DNA from: JAYFQE01 sp034927345
GTDB lineage: Bacteria > Bacillota > Clostridia > Saccharofermentanales > UBA5734
Direction of reading: 5' to 3'
Length of the DNA stretch: 64,000 bases
Assembly (NCBI GenBank): GCA_034927345.1
Contig: JAYFQE010000015.1
Location: 248,001 to 312,000, forward strand
Shown piece by piece: positions 1 through 8,324 of this stretch (position 1 is the first letter of the stretch; each line of letters starts with the position of its first letter). The notes beneath the pieces were generated by a model, which saw nothing but the letters and a program-made list of their open reading frames with translations, was not told where the DNA came from and ran no database searches. The position numbers were made by a program, and so were the translations under genes.

Positions 1-1001
1 GTCACCGCAAGCTGAATCAATATGACAAGCATCGCGGGGCCGACAAGCGCCGGCGCAAAGCCCATCATTTGGAAGATATAGATAAAGGAGAACAACGTGG
101 TCAGTCCGGTGGAAAGCAGAGCGCTTGACAGCATCTGGCAGAGCTGGCTGACGGCGCTGAGGCGGGCACTTAGTTCGCCGGAGTTATATTCCTTGAAAAA
201 GGCCGCGGGGAGCGAAAAAAGCCGGCTCATGGCCGCCGCCTGTACGGGAATATTCATCTTTGTCTGTACGCGCGTCATCAAAAGGGACTTGACGATGCCG
301 ATCATGATGGAGGATACCGAAACCCCGAGCAGCAGAACCGTCATGGGCAGCAGCAGTCCCAGTTCTCCGGACGGGATGACTTGATCAAAGAGCAGGCGGG
401 TCGCGTAGGGGGAGAACAGTCCGAGCAGGCTGACTCCGAGGCTCGCCATGATAATAAGGAATATATCGGCGCAGGACAGCGTCGTTATGATATACCGGAC
501 CAGATCTTTAAGGCCCAGCTTCTTGAGCGGCAGCGGCCTGTAAAAGCAGAACGCCTCGTCCCTCAGCAATTTGCAGGTTTTCCTGGATAGCTTGATATCC
601 TTGCCGCTTTCGTAATCGAAAAATTTATATCCATTTAACCCGGCGGGGATCAGCGCAACCACATCTCCGTCTTTGGTTTGCCCCAGCATGGGGCCGACCG
701 CGTTACGCCACCACTTTCTCTCCAGCTTGACAACCCTGCGCATGATCCCGGTGGGTCGCAGCAGGTATTCAAGCTGGTCATTCATGCCTTCGATATCTTC
801 GGGCAGCGGGATGAGCTTCACATGATAGTACTTTAATATTTCCTCTATCGCGTTTTTTGTCTTCAGCCTGTCGGTACTCAGCGCGTCCGATATCGCGGAC
901 TTGCCCATAACGACAGAGGAAAGCTGCGCGAAGGCGCTCTGAAAGCCTTCCTCATCATACTGGATCCTGTTTTTGATCTGTTCGTCAAACCAGCCTGCCA
1001 T
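1..1001 (-). CDS. NHLM-type bacteriocin ABC transporter (second, non-peptidase), 3' part missing
   Basis: Partial gene: the ATG is at 1001 and the C-terminus lies beyond base 1. The start follows AGGAGG and begins 8 bases after the stop of the C39 exporter, so the two are co-transcribed. About 334 residues are visible. The first ~160 form a soluble region (MAGWFDEQIKNRI onwards, with KWWRNAVGPMLG and a stretch like the pseudo-input domain of NHLM exporters). Then come membrane segments of an ABC permease domain (LKDLVRYIITT, then hydrophobic helices). The nucleotide-binding domain would be outside the window. Position directly after a C39 exporter and the soluble N-terminal domain fit the second ABC component of NHLM (nitrile hydratase leader microcin) export systems. 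The family call is by recall of those systems; substrate unknown. Confidence 0.75.
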   Translation of the reverse strand, partial: MAGWFDEQIKNRIQYDEEGFQSAFAQLSSVVMGKSAISDALSTDRLKTKNAIEEILKYYHVKLIPLPEDIEGMNDQLEYLLRPTGIMRRVVKLERKWWRNAVGPMLGQTKDGDVVALIPAGLNGYKFFDYESGKDIKLSRKTCKLLRDEAFCFYRPLPLKKLGLKDLVRYIITTLSCADIFLIIMASLGVSLLGLFSPYATRLLFDQVIPSGELGLLLPMTVLLLGVSVSSIMIGIVKSLLMTRVQTKMNIPVQAAAMSRLFSLPAAFFKEYNSGELSARLSAVSQLCQMLSSALLSTGLTTLFSFIYIFQMMGFAPALVGPAMLVILIQLAV

Positions 1002-1009
1002 GCAGCCTC

Positions 1010-3157
1010 CTATTCCGTAGCGACCAGCCGGGTATAGAGTCCCCCGGCCTGATACAGTTCCTCATGATTTCCGCGCTCGACGACTTTGCCCTTATCCATG
1101 ACAATGATTTCGTCGCAGTCGCGGATGGTAGACAGACGGTGGGCGACGATGATGCAGGTAATGCCCCTGTCCTTGATGGCATTAATGACTTCATATTCTG
1201 TCTTGGCGTCCAGGGCGGAGGTAGCCTCGTCCAAAATAATGATCCTGGGGTCCTGTGCGAGCACGCGGGCAATCTCAATCCTCTGCCGCTGGCCTCCGGA
1301 GAAGTTTTTGCCGCTTTCCAGCACCATGCCGCTGTAACCGCCGTCGCGCTGCACAATTTCTGTATGTAGCTGGGCGTCCCGCGCGGCCAGTATCATCTCA
1401 AAGTCTTCGATAGATTTGTCCCACATCTTAATGTTGTTGGCGATGGTGTCCTCGAACAAGATGATATCCTGATCGACAACCGCGACGGAACCGGTGAATA
1501 TCTCCCGGCATATGCTGTCCCGCGGCTGTCCGTCGAATGTAATTTCGCCGCTCCATGGCTTATATAACCCGGAAATCAGCTTGGACAACGTGGATTTTCC
1601 GCAGCCTGACGGACCGACAAATGCGATTCGCTGACCGGGCTCAACAGTTAAATTAAAGTGCTCAATAAGCGGTTCCGCCAACCGTGAATACCCGAAGGTA
1701 ACATCCCTTAAGGCAAAGCCCCCGGCCAGCTTGTTGTATTCGCGCTCATCATCCTGCGACTGAGGCTCATATTCCACATCAGGTTTGTAGTTCATGACGT
1801 CCTCCACCCTCTCCATGGAGGAGCGCATCTCCTGGACGCTTTGCCCTACGCCGATGAGCGAGTTGACCGGAGACAGGAACGACGACATGAAGCTTTGGAA
1901 AGCGAGCAGCATGCCGACGGTAAATTTACCGTCCATGATCAACATGACTCCCAGCATCAGCACAGCAATGTTCGCGATCTGCTGCAGGGCTCCGGGTACG
2001 GCTCCGAGGTATTGGTTGAGCAATGCGGATTTCACCGACAAGCTGTTGACCGAAGCCTGAAAGCCCGCCCAACGCTCAAAAAAACCGCTTTCCGCGCCGG
2101 ACGCCTTGATGGTTTCGATCATCTGTATGCCGCTCGTCGTGGCAGCTGAAAGTTTTCCGCTGTCGCGCATCTGGCTGCGGGAGATGTTGACGCGTTTCTG
2201 CGAAATAATGCGCGCTACCCACATGTTTGCGAAGGTCGCCGCGAGGCCGACGATCGTCAGCAGCAAACTGTATTTAATCATAACGGCCAGATAAAAAACC
2301 AGCATTGCCGCATTTAGCAGCACCGGCGCAAGTTGGGTGATCAGCGTTTCCGCAATCCCTTCGTTGGAGCTTTGCCGGGCCGCGATATCTCCCGCCATGC
2401 GCTGCGAGAAAAACTCCATCGGCAGTCTGAGAACATGCCAAAAAAAAGTTGTGTTGGCCACAATGGCCAGCTTGCCCCTGATTTTGAGCATGTACAGCGT
2501 GTTGATGGCGGAAACGACAAGCTGGAAAAACAGCAGGCCCACCATGGCCAGTAAAAAGGGATAAAGCCAGCCGGGATTCGCGCCGGTGAGTATCCGGTCC
2601 ATGAATATGCGGGAGAATACCGGCGCGACGACGCCCGCGACAGCCGTCAGTATACCGGTCAGAATGACGAACAAAAAAGGAACCAGCGTTCCCTTGAGCC
2701 GGGTTCTGGCAAACCCAAGCATGCTCTTGGGCTTGCCGCCCTCTTCGAAGCTTTCCGTTTTTGAAAAGGTCAGAGCAATGCCTGTAAACGACTTGTCGAA
2801 TTCCTCCATAGAGACTTCGACCGTGCCGCGCGCCGGGTCGTTCAGCACCGCGCAGTTTTTTTTGAATCCGTTCAGTACGACAAAATGATTGAAGTTCCAG
2901 TGGATAATCACCGGAAACTCCGTCTGCCTGATATTTTCGACCTCGAGCCGATATCCCGCGGCCTTCATTCCATAAGCACGTGCGGCGCGCAGAATGTTCT
3001 TCGCGCTGCTGCCGTCGCGGGAAATACCGCAATCGCTTCGGACCTGCTCCAGCGGCAGCCATTTGTTGTGGTAGGCCAGTACCATCGCGAGACACGCGGC
3101 ACCGCACTCTAAATTTTCCATCTGCATCACGACGGGAACTTTTACAACCTTTGACAT
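1010..3157 (-). CDS. NHLM-type C39 peptidase/ABC exporter
   Basis: A 715-residue bifunctional exporter that would cleave a double-glycine leader and pump out the peptide. Residues 1-130 are a C39 cysteine peptidase: catalytic Cys in LECGAACLAM, His in WNFNHFVVLNGF and Asp in LNDPARG are all present. Residues ~155-450 are an ABC transmembrane domain. The C-terminal ATPase has Walker A (VGPSGCGKST), signature (FSGGQRQRIEIARVL), Walker B (IIILDEATSALD) and H-loop (IVAHRLS). It starts at an ATG preceded by AGGAGACTCT. It lies 8 bases from the HlyD-like gene and 8 bases from the second ABC transporter, so it sits mid-operon. The obvious substrate is the double-glycine peptide at 5919-6107. Function is well supported by motifs; the substrate link is inferred from context. 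Confidence 0.93.
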   Translation of the reverse strand: MSKVVKVPVVMQMENLECGAACLAMVLAYHNKWLPLEQVRSDCGISRDGSSAKNILRAARAYGMKAAGYRLEVENIRQTEFPVIIHWNFNHFVVLNGFKKNCAVLNDPARGTVEVSMEEFDKSFTGIALTFSKTESFEEGGKPKSMLGFARTRLKGTLVPFLFVILTGILTAVAGVVAPVFSRIFMDRILTGANPGWLYPFLLAMVGLLFFQLVVSAINTLYMLKIRGKLAIVANTTFFWHVLRLPMEFFSQRMAGDIAARQSSNEGIAETLITQLAPVLLNAAMLVFYLAVMIKYSLLLTIVGLAATFANMWVARIISQKRVNISRSQMRDSGKLSAATTSGIQMIETIKASGAESGFFERWAGFQASVNSLSVKSALLNQYLGAVPGALQQIANIAVLMLGVMLIMDGKFTVGMLLAFQSFMSSFLSPVNSLIGVGQSVQEMRSSMERVEDVMNYKPDVEYEPQSQDDEREYNKLAGGFALRDVTFGYSRLAEPLIEHFNLTVEPGQRIAFVGPSGCGKSTLSKLISGLYKPWSGEITFDGQPRDSICREIFTGSVAVVDQDIILFEDTIANNIKMWDKSIEDFEMILAARDAQLHTEIVQRDGGYSGMVLESGKNFSGGQRQRIEIARVLAQDPRIIILDEATSALDAKTEYEVINAIKDRGITCIIVAHRLSTIRDCDEIIVMDKGKVVERGNHEELYQAGGLYTRLVATE

Positions 3158-3165
3158 AGAGTCTC

Positions 3166-3675
3166 CTACTTCAAAAGAAAATCGATCGGCCGTACCGAAT
3201 CGGTCACAATGCTGACATCCAGCAGCGTCCCGTCGGCCAAATCGGTTTTATCCGGCGCTATAGTGATTTTCACAGCGAATTCGCCCTGAACGAGTTTCTG
3301 GACGAGATAATCGCTGTTAAGCTCGGAAGCAATCTCGGCGGCAGACAGGGGGATATCCCCAACGCCGGAAACCTGTCCTTTGAGATTTGAATCGTCACGG
3401 TTTTTGATGGATGCCTTCTGGCCAGCACTAATCTTGTCCGCATCATCCGAACTGATATAGCACAATACACAGCCCTCCGAAACTACGCCTTTCGCGCTGA
3501 CGGTGGTCGGCAGACTGCCGGTAAAGCCCCAGACGAATACGGCTGCGAGCATTACGAACAAAGCCGCCAGCACCAGCCATACGCTTGGATTCGATACCTT
3601 TATATAGTCGTTGAGCTGCTCCGGCGAGGATATGCTGTCCAGACTGGATTTTCGAAAGAGCGTGTCGTTACTCAT
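3166..3675 (-). CDS. Short HlyD-like secretion protein of the NHLM system
   Basis: A 169-residue protein with a cytosolic N-terminus, one membrane helix at about 32-55 (VWLVLAALFVMLAAVFVWGF) and an extracellular beta-rich part (GSLPTTVSAKGVVSEG, GQKASIKNRD). This matches the adaptor usually found in NHLM bacteriocin export loci. It is much shorter than classical HlyD adaptors: there is no long coiled-coil hairpin between the lipoyl halves, which makes sense in a cell without an outer membrane. GGGAGATAAGAT precedes the ATG. It lies between the STAS gene and the C39 exporter in the same orientation. Likely role: a membrane-anchored accessory that couples to the two ABC transporters. Family assignment is by architecture and neighbourhood. 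Confidence 0.75.
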   Translation of the reverse strand: MSNDTLFRKSSLDSISSPEQLNDYIKVSNPSVWLVLAALFVMLAAVFVWGFTGSLPTTVSAKGVVSEGCVLCYISSDDADKISAGQKASIKNRDDSNLKGQVSGVGDIPLSAAEIASELNSDYLVQKLVQGEFAVKITIAPDKTDLADGTLLDVSIVTDSVRPIDFLLK

Positions 3676-3723
3676 ATCTTATCTCCCATAATCAAGCTTC
3701 AAAAACGGCTTTAAACGGCGCGG

Positions 3724-4059
3724 TCAAAACGCTTTGACCGCTTCCTCCTGTGACGTGTAAATGCTGAGAATATTCGAAAATCCGGAGATATCGAAAACCT
3801 CCTTTACATTGGCGTTCAGACCGGCAAGAACGGCCTTTCCGCCAAGTTTTCCCGCTTTTTTGGCCGCCATCAGCAAAACCCGCAGGCCCGCGCTGCTGAT
3901 ATAATCCATGGCGGTGAAGTCCATTGCGATATCCTTCACGCCGTCGGTCTCGATTAGGGAGATCAGCTTTTTCTCCAACTCCGCCGAAGTGGTGGAATCG
4001 ATTCGGCCCTCAACCACAAGAACTGTCACTTTATTCTTTTTTGTTTCCTTAATATTCAT
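3724..4059 (-). CDS. STAS-domain anti-sigma factor antagonist
   Basis: A 111-residue single STAS domain of the SpoIIAA/RsbV type. The phosphorylatable serine region is intact (DYISSAGLRVLL, residues 52-63, Ser55/56). In the known partner-switching scheme, such a protein is phosphorylated by a serine kinase of the HATPase family and dephosphorylated by a PP2C/SpoIIE phosphatase; only the unphosphorylated form binds the kinase. Both activities appear in the adjacent upstream protein (4070-5848), 10 bases away in the same operon. The start has GGAGAAAAGC before ATG. No sigma factor gene is nearby, so the output may be an unlinked sigma factor or a direct protein target. Domain call is firm; the target is unknown. 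Confidence 0.92.
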   Translation of the reverse strand: MNIKETKKNKVTVLVVEGRIDSTTSAELEKKLISLIETDGVKDIAMDFTAMDYISSAGLRVLLMAAKKAGKLGGKAVLAGLNANVKEVFDISGFSNILSIYTSQEEAVKAF

Positions 4060-4069
4060 GCTTTTCTCC

Positions 4070-5848
4070 TTAAAAAGATTTTTTCATCGTTAATATATTA
4101 AAACCCGCCTCGCGCCTGTATGCGATTTCGTCCATCATTTTACGCACAATATGGATGCCGAGTCCTCCGATGGGCCGTTCATCAATATCCTGGCTTATAT
4201 CCGGCTCCGTTTTTTCAAGCGGATTGAAGGCGGACGCGTTGTCGCGGGTTTCTATAACAAGCGTCTGATCCTGAACGGCCAGACTGACGGAGATCTCGCG
4301 TTCCCCACGCTCCGGGTAACCATAGCTCAAGGTATTGGTCAGCAGCTCGTCTATAGACAGGTTCACTTTAAAGACGATGTCCTGTGGAATGCCGTTGCCC
4401 GCCGCAAATTTTTCAATGGTTTCAGACAGTACTGAGATTTCTTCCAGCCCGCCGTTCAGCTGGTATACGATCCTTTTTGAGCCCAGATACTTCAAAACCA
4501 ATATGGTTATATCATCCGATTGAGTGGCTCCGTTTACAAACCGGCGCGTCTCGCCGAGAATATGCCGAACCGCATCTTTAGCTGTACTGCCGTCAAACTG
4601 CCGGAGCATCTGGACAAGCTTTTCGTCTTTCAGAAGATCTCCGGCAGGATTCATCGCTTCTGTTACTCCGTCGGTATACAGGACCAGGCTGTCTCCGGTC
4701 TTGACTGTAATTTTCGAGCAGGTATATGGAGCATCTTCCATTACAGCCAGCGCCATACCGGGTATTTTCGGCAAAGCTTCCGTTTCTCGGTTTGCTTTCT
4801 GCAGATAGGGGAGGTTGTGACCGCCGTTGCTGAAAACCATTTCTCCGCTGGAAATCGTCAGTATGCCAAGGAATATGGTTACGAACATGCCCGAATCGTT
4901 ATCTTTACAGAGTTCGTTATTGACCTGATACAAGATCTGATCCGGACCCATATGGATGCCGGCTTTTGCTTTGATCAGCGTTTTGGCCACCGCCATAAAC
5001 AGTGAGGCGGGAACCCCCTTGCCGGAGACATCGCCGATCGTGAAACAGAGATGGTCGTCATCCAGCAGAAAAAAATCATAAAGATCGCCGCCTACCTCCC
5101 GCGCGGGTTCGATCATGGCAAAGATGTCGAATTCACTGCGCTCCGGAAAAGCGGGAAATATTTTAGGAACGATGCTCATCTGGATCTCACGCGCGACGCT
5201 AAGCTCGCTCTCGATCAGTTCTTTTGTCCGCAGCGTTTCACGTTCCCGCATTAAATTGTGGATTATAAAGGTAAATACTCCCATCCCCAGCGAATTCGTC
5301 AGAATCATGGGCAGGCTGATGCTCTCGATAATAGGCAGGATCGTAGCAAACGGCTTGACGATGACAAGCGCGAGGCCCATATGGAAAGCTTCAAACAGCG
5401 CCATGAATATGACCGGCCCTGTGATGCCGATAAGCTTGCCTTTTTTAAACTGGAACTGATAGATCAGGCCGCCGGCAAGGCCTGCCAATACGGTGGAAAC
5501 AGAGCAGGGTATATAGGTTATGCCGCCAAGATAAAATCGATGGATTCCTCCGATGAGCCCGGCGCCTATGCCAACCAGCGGCCCGCCGATGAGCCCGGCA
5601 ATCGCCGGCCCCAGATCACGGGTGTTGGCAATCGCGCCCGATACGTCGATGCCGCCCAGAGTTCCGAATATCGAAAACAGTCCAAATACGGCAATCAGTA
5701 CCAGCGTTTGTTTCAGCGTAACTTTCTTTGCCGATATGATAGAAGCATAAACCTTGGTCCGGGTTAATATGTATGCCAAAACGATAACCACTGACATGCT
5801 TTTAATAAGATTAATCAACAAATCAATTATATCTTCGATGAATGTCAC
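4070..5848 (-). CDS. Membrane SpoIIE-type PP2C phosphatase fused to RsbW-like HATPase domain
   Basis: About 592 residues in three parts. Residues ~1-200 are a LytS-type multi-helix membrane sensor (5TMR-LYT: GTLGGIDVSGAIANTRDLGP, then GGLIGGIHRF-type loops). Residues ~210-430 are a SpoIIE/PP2C phosphatase with metal-binding aspartates in GGDLYDFF, IGDVSGKGVPASLF and QSDDITILVL. Residues ~440-592 are a HATPase of the anti-sigma kinase type with an N-box (LSIDELLTNTLSYGYP) and a glycine box (PIGGLGIHIVRKMMDE). One polypeptide therefore carries both the phosphatase and the kinase expected to act on the adjacent STAS protein. The start is uncertain: the GTG at 5848 overlaps the GAGGGTGA, so a downstream start is possible. 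It follows the peptide gene by 70 bases. Domains are clear; the signal sensed is unknown. Confidence 0.9.
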   Translation of the reverse strand: MTFIEDIIDLLINLIKSMSVVIVLAYILTRTKVYASIISAKKVTLKQTLVLIAVFGLFSIFGTLGGIDVSGAIANTRDLGPAIAGLIGGPLVGIGAGLIGGIHRFYLGGITYIPCSVSTVLAGLAGGLIYQFQFKKGKLIGITGPVIFMALFEAFHMGLALVIVKPFATILPIIESISLPMILTNSLGMGVFTFIIHNLMRERETLRTKELIESELSVAREIQMSIVPKIFPAFPERSEFDIFAMIEPAREVGGDLYDFFLLDDDHLCFTIGDVSGKGVPASLFMAVAKTLIKAKAGIHMGPDQILYQVNNELCKDNDSGMFVTIFLGILTISSGEMVFSNGGHNLPYLQKANRETEALPKIPGMALAVMEDAPYTCSKITVKTGDSLVLYTDGVTEAMNPAGDLLKDEKLVQMLRQFDGSTAKDAVRHILGETRRFVNGATQSDDITILVLKYLGSKRIVYQLNGGLEEISVLSETIEKFAAGNGIPQDIVFKVNLSIDELLTNTLSYGYPERGEREISVSLAVQDQTLVIETRDNASAFNPLEKTEPDISQDIDERPIGGLGIHIVRKMMDEIAYRREAGFNILTMKKSF

Positions 5849-5918
5849 CCTCTTCGATGCGTTTCAATCAACATGTTGTCGTCAGGTGCGTCTGGTTGCA
5901 TATTCCGTCTTGTTATGA

Positions 5919-6107
5919 CTATGATTGATGATCCCCTCTTAGGGGGTTAGTATTGAGACCCTGGTTTGCCATTCCCCTGGCTAAAACCGCCGCTTCGTCC
6001 TCTACCAGCTCTATATGCCCTCCGGACACCTGTTCAAGCTCGTCTTCCGCAAGTTGTTTGCTGTTGCCTTTGCTGACTTTTCTTTTATTAGCTTTTTTTT
6101 CAGACAT
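5919..6107 (-). CDS. Double-glycine-leader peptide precursor (putative bacteriocin or signal peptide)
   Basis: A 62-residue peptide. Residues 1-18 are strongly basic. Residues 19-30 (LAEDELEQVSGG) match the classic double-glycine leader pattern LSxxELxxVxGG recognised by C39 peptidases. Cleavage after Gly30 would release a 32-residue, cysteine-free acidic peptide starting HIELVEDEAAVLARG and ending GDHQS. AAGGAGAACAAGC precedes the ATG. It is the first gene of the run leading to the C39 exporter, and an extended -10 element (TGGTATAAT) lies 65-70 bases upstream of the start. I see no modification enzyme in the window. The core does not resemble a bacteriocin I know; it could be an antimicrobial, a signal, or a secreted peptide with another role. 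Leader assignment is strong; the function is unknown. Confidence 0.8.
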   Translation of the reverse strand: MSEKKANKRKVSKGNSKQLAEDELEQVSGGHIELVEDEAAVLARGMANQGLNTNPLRGDHQS

Positions 6108-6171
6108 GCTTGTTCTCCTTTATAAATAATATCGGCAGTTTTGAAATAAAAATTACATCTATAATTTTAAG

Positions 6172-6261
6172 ATTATACCAAATATGCCTTCTGAAAATCC
6201 GCGCCCGGAAGGTCAAATTTTGACAACCTTCGACGCTTGCAGACGTGTTCCTGCCGTCTGC
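6172..6261 (-). promoter_or_regulatory. Divergent control region: peptide promoter and upstream palindromes
   Basis: On the minus strand, TATAAT (6177-6172) preceded by TGG forms an extended -10 promoter for the peptide gene; no good -35 is visible. A perfect odd palindrome GTCAAA-T-TTTGAC lies at 6212-6224, roughly 40 bases upstream of that -10, where an activator would bind. A second inverted repeat, GCAGACG/CGTCTGC, spans 6239-6261. The divergent kinase gene starts at 6344 behind AT-rich sequence (AATATAAAT near 6322). The palindromes are candidate sites for the OmpR-family regulator at 8325-9014; this is inference. Confidence 0.45.
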
Positions 6262-6343
6262 GCCGTTGATTGACGTTGAAATTAAAAGATTATCATGATA
6301 AGCTGATTTTATAAAAATAATATAAATACGAACAGGTGTTGTC

Positions 6344-8323
6344 ATGCAGAAAAATCATGCTATTATCAGCGCGGCCTCGTTCCTATTGATTATTTTAATT
6401 GTACTTATATCCTTTGCCATATTTACAAGCCGGGTTGAACAGGAAACGCCCGACACCTCGCCCGGAAACGCCGACTTGTCGAATTTTAATTTCAGCGGAA
6501 AGCTTGCCTGTATACCCAATACCGGTTTTCTCTATTACAGGGAAGCATTATATACTTCACAGGATTTTAAACTGGATGACAACAAAACCGAACCGGTTGT
6601 CCTGGATGAAGGCCGGGTGGATCCCGGGAACTTCGGCACCTATCGTATAATCGTTGAGCTGCCTGCCAATGGAGAGACTTATGGTTTGAGCTCATACAGC
6701 GCCATGTACTCGCAGCGTCTGTTTATTGACGGGAAGGAGTACCCCGCGGTAGGCGTTCCGGGCGAAACAGCGGAGAAGACTGAGCCCAAGACAAGACACT
6801 ACACGGTTTATTTTACTCCCGATACAAAAAAGGTTGAAATCATCATCCAATTCTCCAATTTTAATCATTCCGATTACGGTGGAATATTGCCTCTGTATCT
6901 GGGCTCACAGCAGATGATTACCGAGCGGGATGCCGTCATGCAGCAGCGTGTCCATATCTTAGCCGGCTGCACCATGACCGTTTTCCTGTTTTTTCTCGGT
7001 TTGTTTTTGTTCTTTCCCCGGCGGTACTCGTTTCTCTGGTTTTCTCTGGCCAGTCTTTCGGAAGCTTTTCGTATATTGATTGTGGAAGAAAAGGCGATTA
7101 TGCTGCTGTTTCCCAACCTTTCCTGGAGATTCTCCATAAGTCTTGAATATCTGACGTTGATTATTCTCATCCTATCCTTCATCCTGTATATCCACAATGT
7201 TTTTATGGGGGCGCTGCGAAAAAGCGTTTTACAGGTTTTCGGAGTCATGTGTACACTGTATGCGGTCGCTGTGTTCGTGACGCCGCCTATTATATATACG
7301 CGGTTCGCTCTTTACTTTCAGCTTTGCTCGGCTGCAGTCGGTATATATGTGTTGATCGCGCTGGTGGATAATGTTGCCCGAAAAACGGATAACCGGCATA
7401 TGGAGCATCTCCTGATCCTTTCAGGTTCGCTTATTTTTATTATTATGTCGATCCTGGACATTCAGATACACCGTACCGGAGGTTATCGTCTTTCACTCGG
7501 GCTGTCCGAAATCGGCATGATCGTCCTTATTTTTACCAGCATGATCGCACTTGTTCTGCAGTTTTCCCGTACAGAAACCGAACTTTATAAAGCGCGGCAG
7601 CATGAGCTGGAGATGCAGGAAAGCAATCACCTGCTGGATAGAATGAGCCGGTTGAAATCCGACTTTTTAGCCAACATCTCCCATGAAATGCGCACCCCGC
7701 TGACGATCATGTCAAGCTATGCGGGGCTTACTTCTTTGGAAATCCGGCACGATGCGGTGAATGAAAAGACGCTCGATAATCTGGATGTCGTCAAACGCGA
7801 GGCCATCAGGCTGGCCGATTTAGTGGAGCAGCTCAAGGAAGTCTCTTTAGAAAAGAACCGAGAGTTTACACTCGATGATGCAAACGCTGTTTCCTTGCTG
7901 CGTCAGGCGGCAGATTTCTGCATCCCCATTTGTCTGAAAAATAAAAACCGCATATCCGTCGCCGCGGATAAAGAATTTTCTCTGCGCGTGAATCCGAACA
8001 GCGTTTTTCAGGCGCTTATCAACCTGATCATCAATGCCAATCGCCATACGAAGGAAGGAACCATCCGACTAGCCATACATACAGGACCGGAAGACAGTTT
8101 CGCCACAGTTTCAGTTTCTGATGACGGCGAAGGGATCAATTCTGAACGGCTGCCCGATTTATTCCAACGGGGTACAAGCGGAGACGACAGCTCGGGGCTT
8201 GGTCTTCCTATCTGTAAAGAAATTATTGAAGAACACGGCGGCAGGATATGGATTACAAGTAAAAAGGGGAAAGGGACCGTTGTCTGCTTTACCCTCCCCA
8301 TGAGCGAAGGAGGCGAACGATAA
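6344..8323 (+). CDS. 7TMR-DISM sensor histidine kinase
   Basis: A 659-residue membrane kinase. An N-terminal helix (~9-29) is followed by an extracellular domain (~60-190) of the jelly-roll type found in 7TMR-DISM proteins. About seven transmembrane helices (~200-415) follow, then a coiled linker, HisKA with the phosphoacceptor His in ISHEMRTPLTIM (~447), and a HATPase domain with N-box (LINLIINANRHTKEG), DDGEGIN and SGLGLPICKEI. It ends one base before the response regulator ATG, so they are co-translated. It is divergent from the peptide export operon, which suggests it controls that operon, but the link is positional. The extracellular domain could sense the exported peptide itself or a carbohydrate-like ligand. 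Kinase assignment is firm. Confidence 0.92.
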   Translation: MQKNHAIISAASFLLIILIVLISFAIFTSRVEQETPDTSPGNADLSNFNFSGKLACIPNTGFLYYREALYTSQDFKLDDNKTEPVVLDEGRVDPGNFGTYRIIVELPANGETYGLSSYSAMYSQRLFIDGKEYPAVGVPGETAEKTEPKTRHYTVYFTPDTKKVEIIIQFSNFNHSDYGGILPLYLGSQQMITERDAVMQQRVHILAGCTMTVFLFFLGLFLFFPRRYSFLWFSLASLSEAFRILIVEEKAIMLLFPNLSWRFSISLEYLTLIILILSFILYIHNVFMGALRKSVLQVFGVMCTLYAVAVFVTPPIIYTRFALYFQLCSAAVGIYVLIALVDNVARKTDNRHMEHLLILSGSLIFIIMSILDIQIHRTGGYRLSLGLSEIGMIVLIFTSMIALVLQFSRTETELYKARQHELEMQESNHLLDRMSRLKSDFLANISHEMRTPLTIMSSYAGLTSLEIRHDAVNEKTLDNLDVVKREAIRLADLVEQLKEVSLEKNREFTLDDANAVSLLRQAADFCIPICLKNKNRISVAADKEFSLRVNPNSVFQALINLIINANRHTKEGTIRLAIHTGPEDSFATVSVSDDGEGINSERLPDLFQRGTSGDDSSGLGLPICKEIIEEHGGRIWITSKKGKGTVVCFTLPMSEGGER

Positions 8324-8324
8324 A

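Noticed and set aside
6100..6345. An 81-codon minus-strand frame spanning the divergent promoter region.
   Set aside because: It runs over the promoter and palindromes, has no ribosome binding site and overlaps the peptide start in another frame.
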